Shown here piece after piece: positions 33,695-42,202 of a DNA stretch of 54,525 nucleotides. The stretch comes from WS-2 sp036507005. Its GTDB lineage: Bacteria > Eisenbacteria > RBG-16-71-46. Each line of letters starts with the position of its first letter. Position 1 is the stretch's first letter. The stretch covers positions 1-54,525 of the forward strand of contig DASXQT010000045.1 in the NCBI GenBank assembly GCA_036507005.1, given 5' to 3'. Made by a program: the position numbers and the translations under genes. A model generated the notes under the pieces. It did not search any database. It had not been told where the DNA came from and was given only the letters and a program-made list of their open reading frames with translations.

Positions 33695-34995
33695 GCGGCC
33701 CGGCACTGCGCTTCGGCGGCCGGCTCGAGACGCTCGCGCCCGCGGAGCGCGAGCGGCTCGGCGCGCGGCGGGCGCGCCGCGATCCCGCCCTCGCGGGGCG
33801 CGTGGCCGCGATCCTCGAGCGCGTGCGCGCCCAGGGTGATGCCGCGCTCGCGGCGCTCGCCCGCGAGCTGGACGGCGCCGCGCCCGCCTCGCTCGAGGTG
33901 CCGCGCGCCGAGCGGCGGCGGGCGCTCGCCGGGCTCGACGCGCCGCTCCTGCGCGCGCTCGAGCGCGCCGCGCGCAACATCGCGACCTGGCACCGCGCCC
34001 TGCTCCCGCGGGCGTGCGAGATCGAGGTCGAGCCCGGGATCTTCGTGGGCCGGCGTCCCGATCCGATCGCGCGCCTCGGCGTCTACGCGCCGGGTGGGCG
34101 CGCGAGCTATCCGAGCAGCGTGCTGATGGCGGTGGTGCCGGCGCGGGTCGCGGGGGTCGCGGAGGTGATCCTGTGCTCGCCTCCGGGGCCGGGCGGCTCG
34201 CCCTCGCCGCTCGTGCTGGCCGCCGCCGAGATCGCGGGCGCGGATCGCGTGTTCGCGATCGGAGGAGCGGGGGCGATCGCGGCGATGGCCCACGGCACCG
34301 CGACGGTCCCGGCGGTGGATCGCATCGTCGGCCCCGGCAATGCGTTCGTCGCCGAGGCCAAGCTCCAGGTGCAGGGCGTGGTCTCGACCGACTCGCCGGC
34401 GGGGCCGAGCGAGCTGCTCGCGATCCTGGACGAGGGCGCCGACCCCGCGCTCGTGGCGCGCGAGCTGCTGGCCCAGGCCGAGCACGACCCGGATGCCGCG
34501 GCGCTCGCCGTCGCGGTCGGCGAGGCTCCGGCCGCGGCCCTCCGCGCGGCCCTCGCGCGCGCCCTGCCCGGCGAGGAGCGGCGCGAGGTGATCGCGGCTT
34601 CCTTCGCCGCGCGCGGCGGCGTGCTGGTCGCGGCCACGCTCGAGCAGGCGCTCGAGTTCGCGAACGACTACGCGCCCGAGCACCTGCTGCTCGCGGTCGC
34701 GGAGCCCGAGCGCGCGCTCGCGCGGGTGCGGAACGCGGGCTCGGTGTTCCTCGGCGGCCACAGCTCGGTGGCCTTCGGCGACTACATGACGGGCGCCAAC
34801 CACACGCTCCCGACCGGGGGCGCGGCGCGCTCGTTCTCGGGCCTCTCGATCGAGGACTTCGTGCGCTGGACCACCTGGCAGCGCGTGACCCGGGAGGCGG
34901 CCGCAGGGCTCGCCGGCGACGTGGCGATCCTCGCCGCGGCCGAGCGGCTGCCGGCGCACGCCGCCGCCGCCCGCGCATTCTCGGACCGAGGCTAG
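33691..34995 (+). CDS. hisD: Histidinol dehydrogenase
   Basis: 434 aa with GTG start at 33691 overlapping the hisG stop (GTGA). It is a zinc enzyme that oxidises histidinol to histidine in two NAD-dependent steps. Family motifs include LGVYAPGGRASYPSSVLM, IGGAGAIAAMAHGT, IVGPGNAFVAEAK, DSPAGPSELL, QAEHDPDA (a metal/base His), NDYAPEHL and GDYMTGANHTLPT with the late zinc-site His. The length is normal. It is coupled to hisG and followed by hisC after 9 bp. Confidence 0.97.
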   Translation: MSGPALRFGGRLETLAPAERERLGARRARRDPALAGRVAAILERVRAQGDAALAALARELDGAAPASLEVPRAERRRALAGLDAPLLRALERAARNIATWHRALLPRACEIEVEPGIFVGRRPDPIARLGVYAPGGRASYPSSVLMAVVPARVAGVAEVILCSPPGPGGSPSPLVLAAAEIAGADRVFAIGGAGAIAAMAHGTATVPAVDRIVGPGNAFVAEAKLQVQGVVSTDSPAGPSELLAILDEGADPALVARELLAQAEHDPDAAALAVAVGEAPAAALRAALARALPGEERREVIAASFAARGGVLVAATLEQALEFANDYAPEHLLLAVAEPERALARVRNAGSVFLGGHSSVAFGDYMTGANHTLPTGGAARSFSGLSIEDFVRWTTWQRVTREAAAGLAGDVAILAAAERLPAHAAAARAFSDRG

Positions 34996-35004
34996 GACCG
35001 GCCC

Positions 35005-36054
35005 ATGAGTGAAGCCCTGACGCTCGCCCGCTCGCTCTACCGCGAGATCCCGCTCTACGCGCCCGACCGCACGCCGTGTGCTACGGACCTCAGCGACAAC
35101 ACCAACCGCTTCGGCGTCCCGCCCGCGGCGCTGCGCGCGCTGCGAGGGGCCGAGGAGGAAGCGGTCGCCCGCTACCCGCGGCCCTTCGCGGACGCGCTCA
35201 AAGCCGCGCTCGCGGGCTACGCGGGCGTCGAGCCCGGGGAGATCGCCACGGGCTGCGGCTCGGACGACGTGATCGACTCGGCGATCCGCGCCTTCTCGGA
35301 GCCCGGCGACGCGCTCGCCTACCCCGATCCGACCTTCGCGATGGTGCCGATCTTCGCCCGGATGAACGGGCTCGACCCCGTGCCCGTGCCGCTCGCTGCG
35401 GACCTCGACATCGACCCCGACGCCCTGCTCGCGACCGGAGCGCGCATCCTCTATCTGTGCTCGCCCAACAACCCGACCGGGCGCGCGGCTTCGCGCCACG
35501 CGGTCGAGCGCGTGGTGCGCGAGTCGAGCGGGCTCGTGATCCTGGACGAGGCCTACGCCGAGTACGCGGGCGCGAATTGGATCGCCGCCGCCCCCGAGCG
35601 CGAGCGTCTGATCGTGACGCGCACGCTCTCCAAGGCGTTCGGGCTCGCCGGGCTCCGGATCGGCTACGCCGCGGGCGCGGCGCCGCTCGTCCGCGAGCTG
35701 GAGAAGTCGCGCGGGCCGTTCAAGGTGGGCACGCTCGCGGAGCGCGCGGCGGTGGCAGCGCTCACCGAGGACCTCGGCTGGGTGGGCGCGCGAGTGGACG
35801 AGGCCCGGGCGATTCGCGCGCGCTTCGCCGCGGCGCTCGCGGGGCGCGGGATCCGCGCGCTGCCCTCGGACGCCAACTTCGTGCTGGTCCCCGTGCCGGA
35901 TGCGGCGCGGGTTGCGGCCGCGATGCGCGCGGGCGGCGTCGCGGTGCGCCCGTTCCCCGGACTGGCCCGCATCGGCGACGCGGTGCGCATCACGGTCGGC
36001 CCCTGGCCGCTCATGGAGCGGGCGCTCGCGCGACTGACGGAGGCCCTGGCATGA
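35005..36054 (+). CDS. hisC: Histidinol-phosphate aminotransferase
   Basis: 349 aa PLP enzyme of fold type I that converts imidazole-acetol phosphate to histidinol phosphate with glutamate. The N-terminus contains D-L-S-D-N-T-N-R-F-G, the cofactor region GCGSDDVID, SPNNPTG, and DEAYAEYAG. The PLP Lys is at about residue 210 in TRTLSKAFGLAGLRIGYA, followed by an R-x-G-x-x-G-type end. ATG 35005 lies 9 bp past hisD, and its stop overlaps the hisH start as ATGA. Confidence 0.97.
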   Translation: MSEALTLARSLYREIPLYAPDRTPCATDLSDNTNRFGVPPAALRALRGAEEEAVARYPRPFADALKAALAGYAGVEPGEIATGCGSDDVIDSAIRAFSEPGDALAYPDPTFAMVPIFARMNGLDPVPVPLAADLDIDPDALLATGARILYLCSPNNPTGRAASRHAVERVVRESSGLVILDEAYAEYAGANWIAAAPERERLIVTRTLSKAFGLAGLRIGYAAGAAPLVRELEKSRGPFKVGTLAERAAVAALTEDLGWVGARVDEARAIRARFAAALAGRGIRALPSDANFVLVPVPDAARVAAAMRAGGVAVRPFPGLARIGDAVRITVGPWPLMERALARLTEALA

Positions 36055-36698
36055 ACGCGGCGATCTTCGACTACGGCGCCGGCAACCTCCACTCGCTCGC
36101 GAAAGCCCTGGAGAGCGCGGGGGCGCGGGTCGCGATCGAGCCCGATCCGGCGCGCGCCGCGGGTGCCGAGCTGCTCGTGCTCCCCGGCGTGGGCGCATTC
36201 GCGGCCGCGGCCGAGCGCCTCGAGCCGGGCCGCGAGCGGATGCGCGAGGCGCTCGCGGGCGGCCTCCCTTGCCTCGCGGTCTGCCTCGGCATGCAGCTCC
36301 TCTTCGAGGCGAGCGAGGAGGGGCCGGGGCGTGGCCTCGCGCTCCTCGCCGGCGAGGTCACGCGGCTCGCCGCGCGCCGCGTGCCCCACATCGGCTGGAA
36401 CCGCCTCGACGAGGTGCGCGATCCGCGGATCGCGGAAGCCGGGCTCGGCATCGCGTACTTCGCGAACGGCTACGCCTGCCGGCCGCGCGATCCCTCCTGC
36501 GTCACGGCGTGGACGACCCACGAGGCCGACCGGTTCGCGGCCGCGGTGCGCGTCCACTCGGTGCTCGGGGTGCAGTTCCACCCCGAGAAGAGCTCGCGCC
36601 AGGGCCTCGCCCTGGTGCGCGCGTTCGTGCGCGAGGCGGAACGCGGCGACCGCGTGGCGGCGGGAGCGCCACCGGGCGCGCGGGAGCCGCGGCCATGA
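36051..36698 (+). CDS. hisH: Imidazole glycerol phosphate synthase, glutaminase subunit
   Basis: 215 aa class I glutamine amidotransferase. It supplies ammonia to HisF for ring closure. FDYGAGNLHSL (6-16), PGVGAF (45-50), the nucleophile Cys78 in CLGMQLLFE, and His177/Glu179 in QFHPEKS complete the catalytic triad. The C-terminal about 15 residues are a Gly/Pro/Arg-rich extension beyond the family end. The ATG overlaps the hisC stop, and the TGA overlaps the hisA ATG. HisF, its partner, is three genes downstream. Confidence 0.96.
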   Translation: MNAAIFDYGAGNLHSLAKALESAGARVAIEPDPARAAGAELLVLPGVGAFAAAAERLEPGRERMREALAGGLPCLAVCLGMQLLFEASEEGPGRGLALLAGEVTRLAARRVPHIGWNRLDEVRDPRIAEAGLGIAYFANGYACRPRDPSCVTAWTTHEADRFAAAVRVHSVLGVQFHPEKSSRQGLALVRAFVREAERGDRVAAGAPPGAREPRP

Positions 36699-37405
36699 TC
36701 GCGATCCCGGCGATCGACCTGCGCGAAGGCGCGTGCGTCCAGCTCGTGGGCGGGCGCTACGAGGAGGAGCGCGTGCGGCTCAGGGATCCGCTCGCGGCCG
36801 CGCTCGGCTTCGCGCGCGCGGGCCTGCGGCGGCTCCACGTCGTGGACCTCGACGCCGCGACCGGGCGCGGGTCGAACGCCGCGGTGATCCGCGCGCTGCT
36901 CGCGGAGCCGGCGCTCGAGGTGCAGGTCGGGGGCGGGATCCGGAGCGAGGCCGAGATCGAATCGCTGCTCGGGGCGGGCGCGGCCGCGGTGGTGGTGGGG
37001 ACGCGCGCCATCGAGGAGCCGGCGTGGCTCGAGCGCGCGGCCGCCGCCTACCCCGGGCGCATGATCGTGGCCGCCGACGCGCGCGGCCGCCGCGTCACGA
37101 CGCGGGGCTGGAGCCGGGAGAGCGCGGAGGACGTGCGCGACGTGGTGGAGCGCCTCGATCCGCTCCCGCTCGCCGGGGTGCTCGTGACCGCGGTCCACCG
37201 CGAGGGCCGGCTCGCGGGCACCGACCTCGAGCTGATGCGCCTGGTCGCAGGGCGCAGGCACCCGCTCTACGCCGCGGGCGGGATCGCCGGCCTGGGCGAT
37301 CTGCGCGCGCTGGCGGCGCTCGGCGCGCACGCCGCGATCCTCGGCATGGCGCTCTACGCCGGGGCGCTCGACGCCCCCGCCCTGGCCGCGGAGTTCGCCC
37401 CGTGA
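36695..37405 (+). CDS. hisA: ProFAR isomerase (phosphoribosylformimino-5-aminoimidazole carboxamide ribotide isomerase)
   Basis: 236 aa half-duplicated TIM barrel that performs the Amadori rearrangement of ProFAR to PRFAR. The catalytic Asp pair is visible: Asp8 in IPAIDL and Asp128 in VAADARGRRV. Phosphate-binding loops QVGGGIRS (77-84) and YAAGGIAGLGDL are in each half. The ATG overlaps the hisH stop, and the stop overlaps the GTG of hisB, so hisC through hisB form an unbroken coupled string. PriA-like double specificity for tryptophan synthesis cannot be excluded from sequence reading. Confidence 0.95.
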   Translation: MIAIPAIDLREGACVQLVGGRYEEERVRLRDPLAAALGFARAGLRRLHVVDLDAATGRGSNAAVIRALLAEPALEVQVGGGIRSEAEIESLLGAGAAAVVVGTRAIEEPAWLERAAAAYPGRMIVAADARGRRVTTRGWSRESAEDVRDVVERLDPLPLAGVLVTAVHREGRLAGTDLELMRLVAGRRHPLYAAGGIAGLGDLRALAALGAHAAILGMALYAGALDAPALAAEFAP

Positions 37406-37938
37406 GCGAGATCGTCCGCGAGACGAAGGAGACCCAGGTGAGGCTCGAGATGGAGCGCGGCACCGGCCAGGCGTCGGTCGAGACCGGGCTCCCGTTCCTC
37501 GACCACATGCTGGTGACGCTCGCGCGCTACTCCGGGCTCGACCTCACCGTGAGCGTGCGCGGGGACCTCAAGCACCACATCATCGAGGACGTGGCGATCG
37601 CGCTCGGGATGGCGCTCGACCGGATGCGCCCGGCCGAGGTGGCGCGCTACGGCAGCCGCACGGTGCCCATGGACGACGCGCTGGTCCAGGTCGCGCTCGA
37701 TCTCGGCGGCCGGCCGTACTACCGGGGCCCGCTGCCGAGCAGCCTCTACGAGCACTGGATGCGCTCCTTCAGCGACCACGCCCGGCTCACGCTCCACGTG
37801 CGCGTGCTGCGCGGCCGCGACCGCCACCACGTGGTCGAGGCCGCGTTCAAGGCGCTCGGGCTCGCGCTGCGGGAGGCGCTCGAGGACTCGGGCACGGTGT
37901 TCAGCACCAAGGGCCCGGTCTCGCTGGGGGAGGAATGA
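37402..37938 (+). CDS. hisB: Imidazoleglycerol-phosphate dehydratase, monofunctional
   Basis: 178 aa. The manganese enzyme removes water from IGP. The repeated metal-binding signatures are both present: DLKHHIIEDVAIALG (first HHxxED) and RHHVVEAAFKALGLAL (second HHxxE). ETGLPFLDHMLVTLARYSGLDL and DLGGRPY also match. It lacks the N-terminal phosphatase domain of the E. coli bifunctional HisB, so a separate histidinol phosphatase is required. The IMPase-family gene after hisF is the best candidate. It starts at GTG 37402, overlapping the hisA stop. Confidence 0.96.
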   Translation: MSEIVRETKETQVRLEMERGTGQASVETGLPFLDHMLVTLARYSGLDLTVSVRGDLKHHIIEDVAIALGMALDRMRPAEVARYGSRTVPMDDALVQVALDLGGRPYYRGPLPSSLYEHWMRSFSDHARLTLHVRVLRGRDRHHVVEAAFKALGLALREALEDSGTVFSTKGPVSLGEE

Positions 37939-37957
37939 TGCGCGCGCGGCGGTCGCC

Positions 37958-38716
37958 ATGCTGACCCGGCGCCTGATCGCCTGCCTCGACGTGCGCGGCG
38001 GGCGGGTGGTGAAGGGCGTGCGCTTCGAGTCGCTGCGCGAGGTCGGCGACCCGGTGGCGCTGGCGGCGCGCTACGAGGAGCAGGGCGCGGACGAGATCGC
38101 GTTCCTCGACGTCTCGGCCTCGCTCGAGGAGCGCGCCACGCTGCTCGAGGTGGCGCGGCGAGCGGCCGAGCGGCTCTTCATTCCGCTCACGATCGGCGGC
38201 GGGATCCGCTCGGCCGAGGACGTGGCGCGGGCGCTGCGCGCCGGGGCGGACAAGGTGAGCGTCAACACCGCGGCGGTCGCGCGGCCCGCCCTGCTCTCCG
38301 AGGCCGCGGCGCGCTTCGGCAGCCAGTGCGTGGTGGCGAGCATCGACGCGCGCCGCGAGGACGGCGCGTGGCGGGTGTGGACGCACGGCGGGCAGAGGCC
38401 CACCGGGCTCGACGCCGTGAGCTGGGCACGCGAGTGCGTCGGCCGCGGCGCGGGCGAGATCCTCCTCACCAGCATCGATCGCGACGGGATTCGCACGGGC
38501 TACGACCTGGCGCTCACCCGCGCGGTCGCGGAGGCGGTGGAGGTGCCGGTGATCGCCTCGGGCGGCGCGGGCACGAGCGAGCACCTGCGCGCCGCGCTCG
38601 AGGAAGGCGGTGCCGACGCGGTGCTGGTGGCCGGCATCCTGCACGACGGCGCCCACACCATCGCCGCCATCAAGCGCGACCTCGCGGCCGCGGGGATCGC
38701 GATGAGGGCGTCGTGA
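37958..38716 (+). CDS. hisF: Imidazole glycerol phosphate synthase, cyclase subunit
   Basis: 252 aa TIM barrel that uses HisH ammonia to turn PRFAR into IGP and AICAR. The conserved start RRLIACLDVRGGRVVKG includes catalytic Asp11, and the second catalytic Asp is in VVASIDARRED. Phosphate loops are IGGGIRSAEDV and IASGGAGTSEHL, plus the LLTSIDRDGIRTGYDL block. ATG 37958 lies 19 bp past hisB. The stop overlaps the GTG start of the next gene. Confidence 0.97.
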   Translation: MLTRRLIACLDVRGGRVVKGVRFESLREVGDPVALAARYEEQGADEIAFLDVSASLEERATLLEVARRAAERLFIPLTIGGGIRSAEDVARALRAGADKVSVNTAAVARPALLSEAAARFGSQCVVASIDARREDGAWRVWTHGGQRPTGLDAVSWARECVGRGAGEILLTSIDRDGIRTGYDLALTRAVAEAVEVPVIASGGAGTSEHLRAALEEGGADAVLVAGILHDGAHTIAAIKRDLAAAGIAMRAS

Positions 38717-39582
38717 GCGGGCGCGCGCGCGCGCGCGGCGGCTCCCGCGCGTCCGCCCGCCTTGGGCCCCTCGCCGGGCGCGGCGCAGGCCTGGAGAGCC
38801 TGATGCAGGCGGCGGCCGAGGCGGCGCGGGCCGCGGGCGATGCGGCGCACCGGCGCTATCGCACGCGTCTCGCGATCGAGGAGAAGGCCGACGGCTCGCC
38901 GGTGACCGAGGCCGACCGCGCGGCCGAGCGCGCCGCGCGCGAGTGGATCGAGGCCCGCTTCCCGGCCGACGGCATCCAGGGCGAGGAGCTGGGCCGCGCG
39001 CGCCCGGAGGCGCGGAGGCGGTGGCTGATCGATCCCATCGACGGCACCCGCACGTTCGTGCGCGGGGTGCCGCTGTGGGGCTCGCTGGTCGCGGTCGCCG
39101 AGGGCGAGCGCGTGCTCGCCGGCGCCGCGTGCTTTCCCGCCCTGGGCGAGGCCGCCGCCGCGGCGCGCGGGTGCGGTTGCTGGTGGAACGGGGCGCGGTG
39201 CTCGGTCTCGGCCGAGTCGAGCCTCGAGCGCGCGACCGTGCTCGTCACCGACCCGCGCTTCGCCGAGGCCCCCGCGCGCCGCGCGGGCTGGGAGCGGCTC
39301 GCCGCCCGCGCCGCGCTCAGCCGCACCTGGGGCGACTGCTACGGCTACCTGCTGGTCGCGACCGCGCGCGCCGAGGTGATGGCGGACCCCGTGCTCTCGC
39401 CCTGGGACGCGGCCGCGGTCATGGTGATCGTGGAGGAGGCGGGCGGAGCGTTCACCGACTGGGACGGCGCGCCGACCGCCTTCGGCGGCAGCGCCGTCGC
39501 CACCAACGCCGCGCTGGCGCGGGCCGCGCGGCTCGTGCTCGCGGGAGCCGAGGCGCGCTCCACGCGGAGGGAACATGCTTGA
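38713..39582 (+). CDS. hisN: Inositol monophosphatase-family enzyme, probable histidinol-phosphatase
   Basis: 289 aa from the GTG that overlaps hisF. An ATG at 38803 gives the more typical 259 aa and drops an Arg/Gly-rich start, so the true start is uncertain. The Mg-dependent phosphatase signatures are GEELG, IDPIDGTRTFVRGVPLWG (D-P-x-D-G-T) and LSPWDAAAVMVIVEEAGG. HisN of this family removes phosphate from histidinol phosphate in Actinobacteria and others. Placement between hisF and hisIE, together with a monofunctional HisB and no PHP-type HisK, supports that role, though general IMPase activity cannot be excluded. The gene overlaps hisIE by 8 bp. Confidence 0.85.
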   Translation: MSGRARARGGSRASARLGPLAGRGAGLESLMQAAAEAARAAGDAAHRRYRTRLAIEEKADGSPVTEADRAAERAAREWIEARFPADGIQGEELGRARPEARRRWLIDPIDGTRTFVRGVPLWGSLVAVAEGERVLAGAACFPALGEAAAAARGCGCWWNGARCSVSAESSLERATVLVTDPRFAEAPARRAGWERLAARAALSRTWGDCYGYLLVATARAEVMADPVLSPWDAAAVMVIVEEAGGAFTDWDGAPTAFGGSAVATNAALARAARLVLAGAEARSTRREHA

Positions 39583-40261
39583 TCCCGGCAGTCTCGATTT
39601 CGCGAAGGGCGAAGGCCTCATCACGGTGGTGGTCCAGGATGCCGCGACCGGCGCGGTGCTGATGGTGGCCCACGCCGACCGCGAGGCGGTCGAGAAGACG
39701 CTCGCGACCGGCGAGATGCACTACCGCTCCCGCACCCGCGGCCCATGGAGGAAGGGCGAGACCAGCGGGAACGTGCAGCGCGTGGTGTCGCTCGCGACCG
39801 ACTGCGACCGCGACGCGCTGCTCGCGCGCGTGACGCCGGCGGGACCCGCGTGCCACACCGGGGCGGTCTCCTGCTTCGGCGAGGCCGCGCTCTCCGCGGA
39901 CGCGATCGCCTCGCTCGCCCGCGTGATCGCGGAGCGTGCGGCGGGGGCGGAGCGCGCTCCGGGTGCGAACGCGGCACCGGGCGCGAGCCCGGCCCCGGGG
40001 GCGGGCGAAGGCGGCGGGCGCCCGAGCTACACGCGGACGCTGCTCGCCGACCGCAACCTCAGGCTCAAGAAGCTGGGCGAGGAGGCGGCCGAGCTCGTCA
40101 CCGCCTGCGCCGACGGGGACCGCGCGCGGGCGGCCGAGGAGGGCGTGGACCTCCTCTACCACGCGCTCGTCGCGCTGCACGCCGTGGGCGTGAGCCTCGA
40201 CGACCTGCGCCGCGTGGTCGCAGGGCGCGCCGCGGCCGGTGGCGAAGCGCCCCACGCCTGA
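39575..40261 (+). CDS. hisI: Bifunctional phosphoribosyl-AMP cyclohydrolase / phosphoribosyl-ATP pyrophosphatase
   Basis: 228 aa HisIE fusion, often written hisIE. The HisI domain (about 1-115) has the GEMHYRSRTRGPWRKGETSGN block, the D-C-D metal site and zinc-binding ACHTGAVSCF. A Pro/Ala/Gly-rich linker covers about 125-150. The HisE domain (about 150-228) shows RNLRLKKLGEEAAELVTA and a late EEGVDLLYHALVAL with acidic Mg ligands. Together they perform the second and third steps of the pathway. It is the last gene of the operon. The linker looks longer and less ordered than the usual one. Confidence 0.96.
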   Translation: MLDPGSLDFAKGEGLITVVVQDAATGAVLMVAHADREAVEKTLATGEMHYRSRTRGPWRKGETSGNVQRVVSLATDCDRDALLARVTPAGPACHTGAVSCFGEAALSADAIASLARVIAERAAGAERAPGANAAPGASPAPGAGEGGGRPSYTRTLLADRNLRLKKLGEEAAELVTACADGDRARAAEEGVDLLYHALVALHAVGVSLDDLRRVVAGRAAAGGEAPHA

Positions 40262-40343
40262 AGCGGTCGCGAGGCCCGGGTCGACCTTTCGGCTGTTGAA
40301 AGGCGCCCAAGTGACCGATCCCTGACAGGTGATCTGACCGCTT
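40261..40343 (+). other. Structured 83-base element after the his operon
   Basis: Arms AAGCGGTC (40261-40268) and GACCGCTT (40336-40343) could close a multi-branch RNA. Inside, GGG...CCC and CCTTTC...GAAAGG form an arm, and TGACCG is repeated. The first arm overlaps the hisIE stop. No U-run follows. It could be a terminator, a transcript-end stabiliser, or the leader of the gene starting at 40426. Confidence 0.35.
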
Positions 40344-40425
40344 GGGGCCGGCCGCGCTCGCGATGGGCCGGCGCCGGGGCATCCCGCTCCGCCGATCGGC
40401 CGGCCGCGGACGGAGGAGACTCGAG

Positions 40426-40980
40426 ATGAGACCTTTCCGATACCTGCTCGTTTCCCTGCTCGTCGCCGCGTGGCCGCATTCGGCCGCAGCCGGCACGTGG
40501 AGCTTCGGTTCCAACCTGGGCTTCATGGTGAACTCCAACCAGAACGCGACCGAGACCGTGGTGGCCTGGCCCGGCGACGTGCTCGCGTTCCAGCCGGGCC
40601 TCCGCATCGGCTACGTCGAGCGCACCTCGCCGCTCGAGTTCTACATGGACACCGGGTTCCTGGTGGAGTCCAGCTCGGGATCGTCGTTCCGGATCTGGCA
40701 GGCGAGCGGCAACTTCCAGCACGGCCTCAATCGCCGGTCGGCCTCCGGGCCCTACCTGACCGGCGGCGTCGGCTTCTGGATGATCGGAGGAAGCAACAGC
40801 GAGACCCACACGGTCGGGAGCCTGGGAGGCGGCCTGGGTGCGCGCGCCGTGGTCGGCCACGGGCACGGCGCGTTCCGCGGCGAGCTCCGGATCGACCACT
40901 TCTTCGAGGACCAGGCCGCGGGGGTGGACGCGTTCACGGCGGTGGGCGTCAAGCTCGGCTTCGATCTGTGGATGAGGTAG
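40426..40980 (+). CDS. Small outer-membrane beta-barrel-like protein
   Basis: 184 aa. ATG 40426 follows CGGAGGAG; the signal peptide ends near AAAG (about residue 24). The mature part is a series of short alternating strands with Gly and aromatic residues, and it ends in an aromatic-rich GFDLWMR strand as outer membrane barrels do. Around eight strands are plausible, similar in size to OmpA/OmpW-like porin-less barrels. I cannot assign a family. The gene converges on envC with only 4 bp between the stops. Confidence 0.75.
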   Translation: MRPFRYLLVSLLVAAWPHSAAAGTWSFGSNLGFMVNSNQNATETVVAWPGDVLAFQPGLRIGYVERTSPLEFYMDTGFLVESSSGSSFRIWQASGNFQHGLNRRSASGPYLTGGVGFWMIGGSNSETHTVGSLGGGLGARAVVGHGHGAFRGELRIDHFFEDQAAGVDAFTAVGVKLGFDLWMR

Positions 40981-40984
40981 GCGC

Positions 40985-42202
40985 CTATTTCAGCCACGCC
41001 TCGGGATCGAGCGGGCTGCCGCCCTTGCGCACCTCGAAGTGGAGGATGGGGCCCTTGAGCGAGCCCGAGTCGCCCGACCGCGCGATCTCGCGCCCGGTCT
41101 CGACCTCCTGTCCCACCGCGACCTCGATCTCGGAGAGGTGGCCGTAGAGCGTGAAATAGCCGTCGCCGTGGTTCAGGATGATCATCTGCCCGTAGGTGCC
41201 GTAGTCCTCGCTGGTGTAGTCCACGCGCCCGCGGGCCACGGCGCGCACCGGCGTGCCGATCGTGGCCTCGATGTCGATGCCGTTGTTGGGCGTCACCGTG
41301 CCCCACTTGGGGTGGGTCTCGGGGCCGAGGTGGCCGATCAGCCGCCCGCGCAGCGGCCAATCGAGCGACCCCTGGCCCTTCGCGAAGTCGCCCGAGTAGG
41401 GCTGGGGGGCGCGGCCCTCGGCCTTGGCACGCGCGCTCTCGGCCTTGCGGTCGCGCTCCAGCTCCTGCAGCAGCCGCTGGATCGAGCGCGCGGTGCGGTC
41501 CAGCTCGGCGGCGGCGGACTCGTAGTTCTTGCGCTGGGCCTGGATCGCGAGCATCGAGGATTCGCGCTCGCGCCGGAGCCCGTCGAGCCGCTCGTTCTCG
41601 GCGGTGGTGTGCCGCGCGGTGCGCTGGATGGAGGTGAGGTTGAGCTCGAGCCGCTGCTGGTTGGCCTCGACCTCCTCCTTGCGGGAGCGCACGTCCTCGA
41701 GCATCGTGCGGTCCTGCTCGGCGACCATCACCAGGAAGTCCCAGCGCGCCAGGAGCTGCCCGAACGAGCGCGGCGAGAGCAGGAACTCGAGCTCGCGCGC
41801 GGTGCCGTACTTGTAGAGCCCGCGCAGCCGGCGGGCGAGCTGCTGGCGCCGCTGGTCGAGCGACAGCACGCTGCGCTCGAGGTCCACGCGCGTGCCCTGG
41901 AGCTGCTGGTCGAGGTTGCGCCGCCGCCGCTGGAGCGTGCCCAGGCGCTTGCGCGCCATGTTGAGCGCGCGCTCGGTGCGCCGGAGCCGGGTGAGCTCCT
42001 GCGATTCACGGCCGCGCAGCCGGCTCGCGGCCTCGCGGTTCTCGCGCGCCATGCGCCGCACCTCCTCGAGCTCGCGGCGCTTGGCCAGCTCGAGGCTGTC
42101 TCCCGCCTGCGCCGCCACGCGCGGGGCCGGCGCGGCGGCGAGCGCGAGCGCGGCCGCCAGCGCGGCCGCCGCGGCGCGGCAGGCCAGGCGGCGGGGCGTC
42201 AT
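40985..42202 (-). CDS. envC: EnvC-like murein hydrolase activator with degenerate LytM domain
   Basis: 405 aa. A signal peptide (about 1-31) is followed by a long coiled coil (about 38-260) and a LytM/M23 domain (about 295-400). In active M23 peptidases the first zinc ligand is a His in HxGxD; here the sequence is NNGID, so the ligand His is Asn, and only the later HGDGY..LYGHLS and LHFEVR remain. The enzyme is therefore probably a catalytically inactive activator of an amidase, as EnvC is, working under FtsEX control during cell separation. ATG 42202 overlaps the ftsX stop (ATGA), completing an ftsE-ftsX-envC transcript on the minus strand. Confidence 0.92.
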   Translation of the reverse strand: MTPRRLACRAAAAALAAALALAAAPAPRVAAQAGDSLELAKRRELEEVRRMARENREAASRLRGRESQELTRLRRTERALNMARKRLGTLQRRRRNLDQQLQGTRVDLERSVLSLDQRRQQLARRLRGLYKYGTARELEFLLSPRSFGQLLARWDFLVMVAEQDRTMLEDVRSRKEEVEANQQRLELNLTSIQRTARHTTAENERLDGLRRERESSMLAIQAQRKNYESAAAELDRTARSIQRLLQELERDRKAESARAKAEGRAPQPYSGDFAKGQGSLDWPLRGRLIGHLGPETHPKWGTVTPNNGIDIEATIGTPVRAVARGRVDYTSEDYGTYGQMIILNHGDGYFTLYGHLSEIEVAVGQEVETGREIARSGDSGSLKGPILHFEVRKGGSPLDPEAWLK

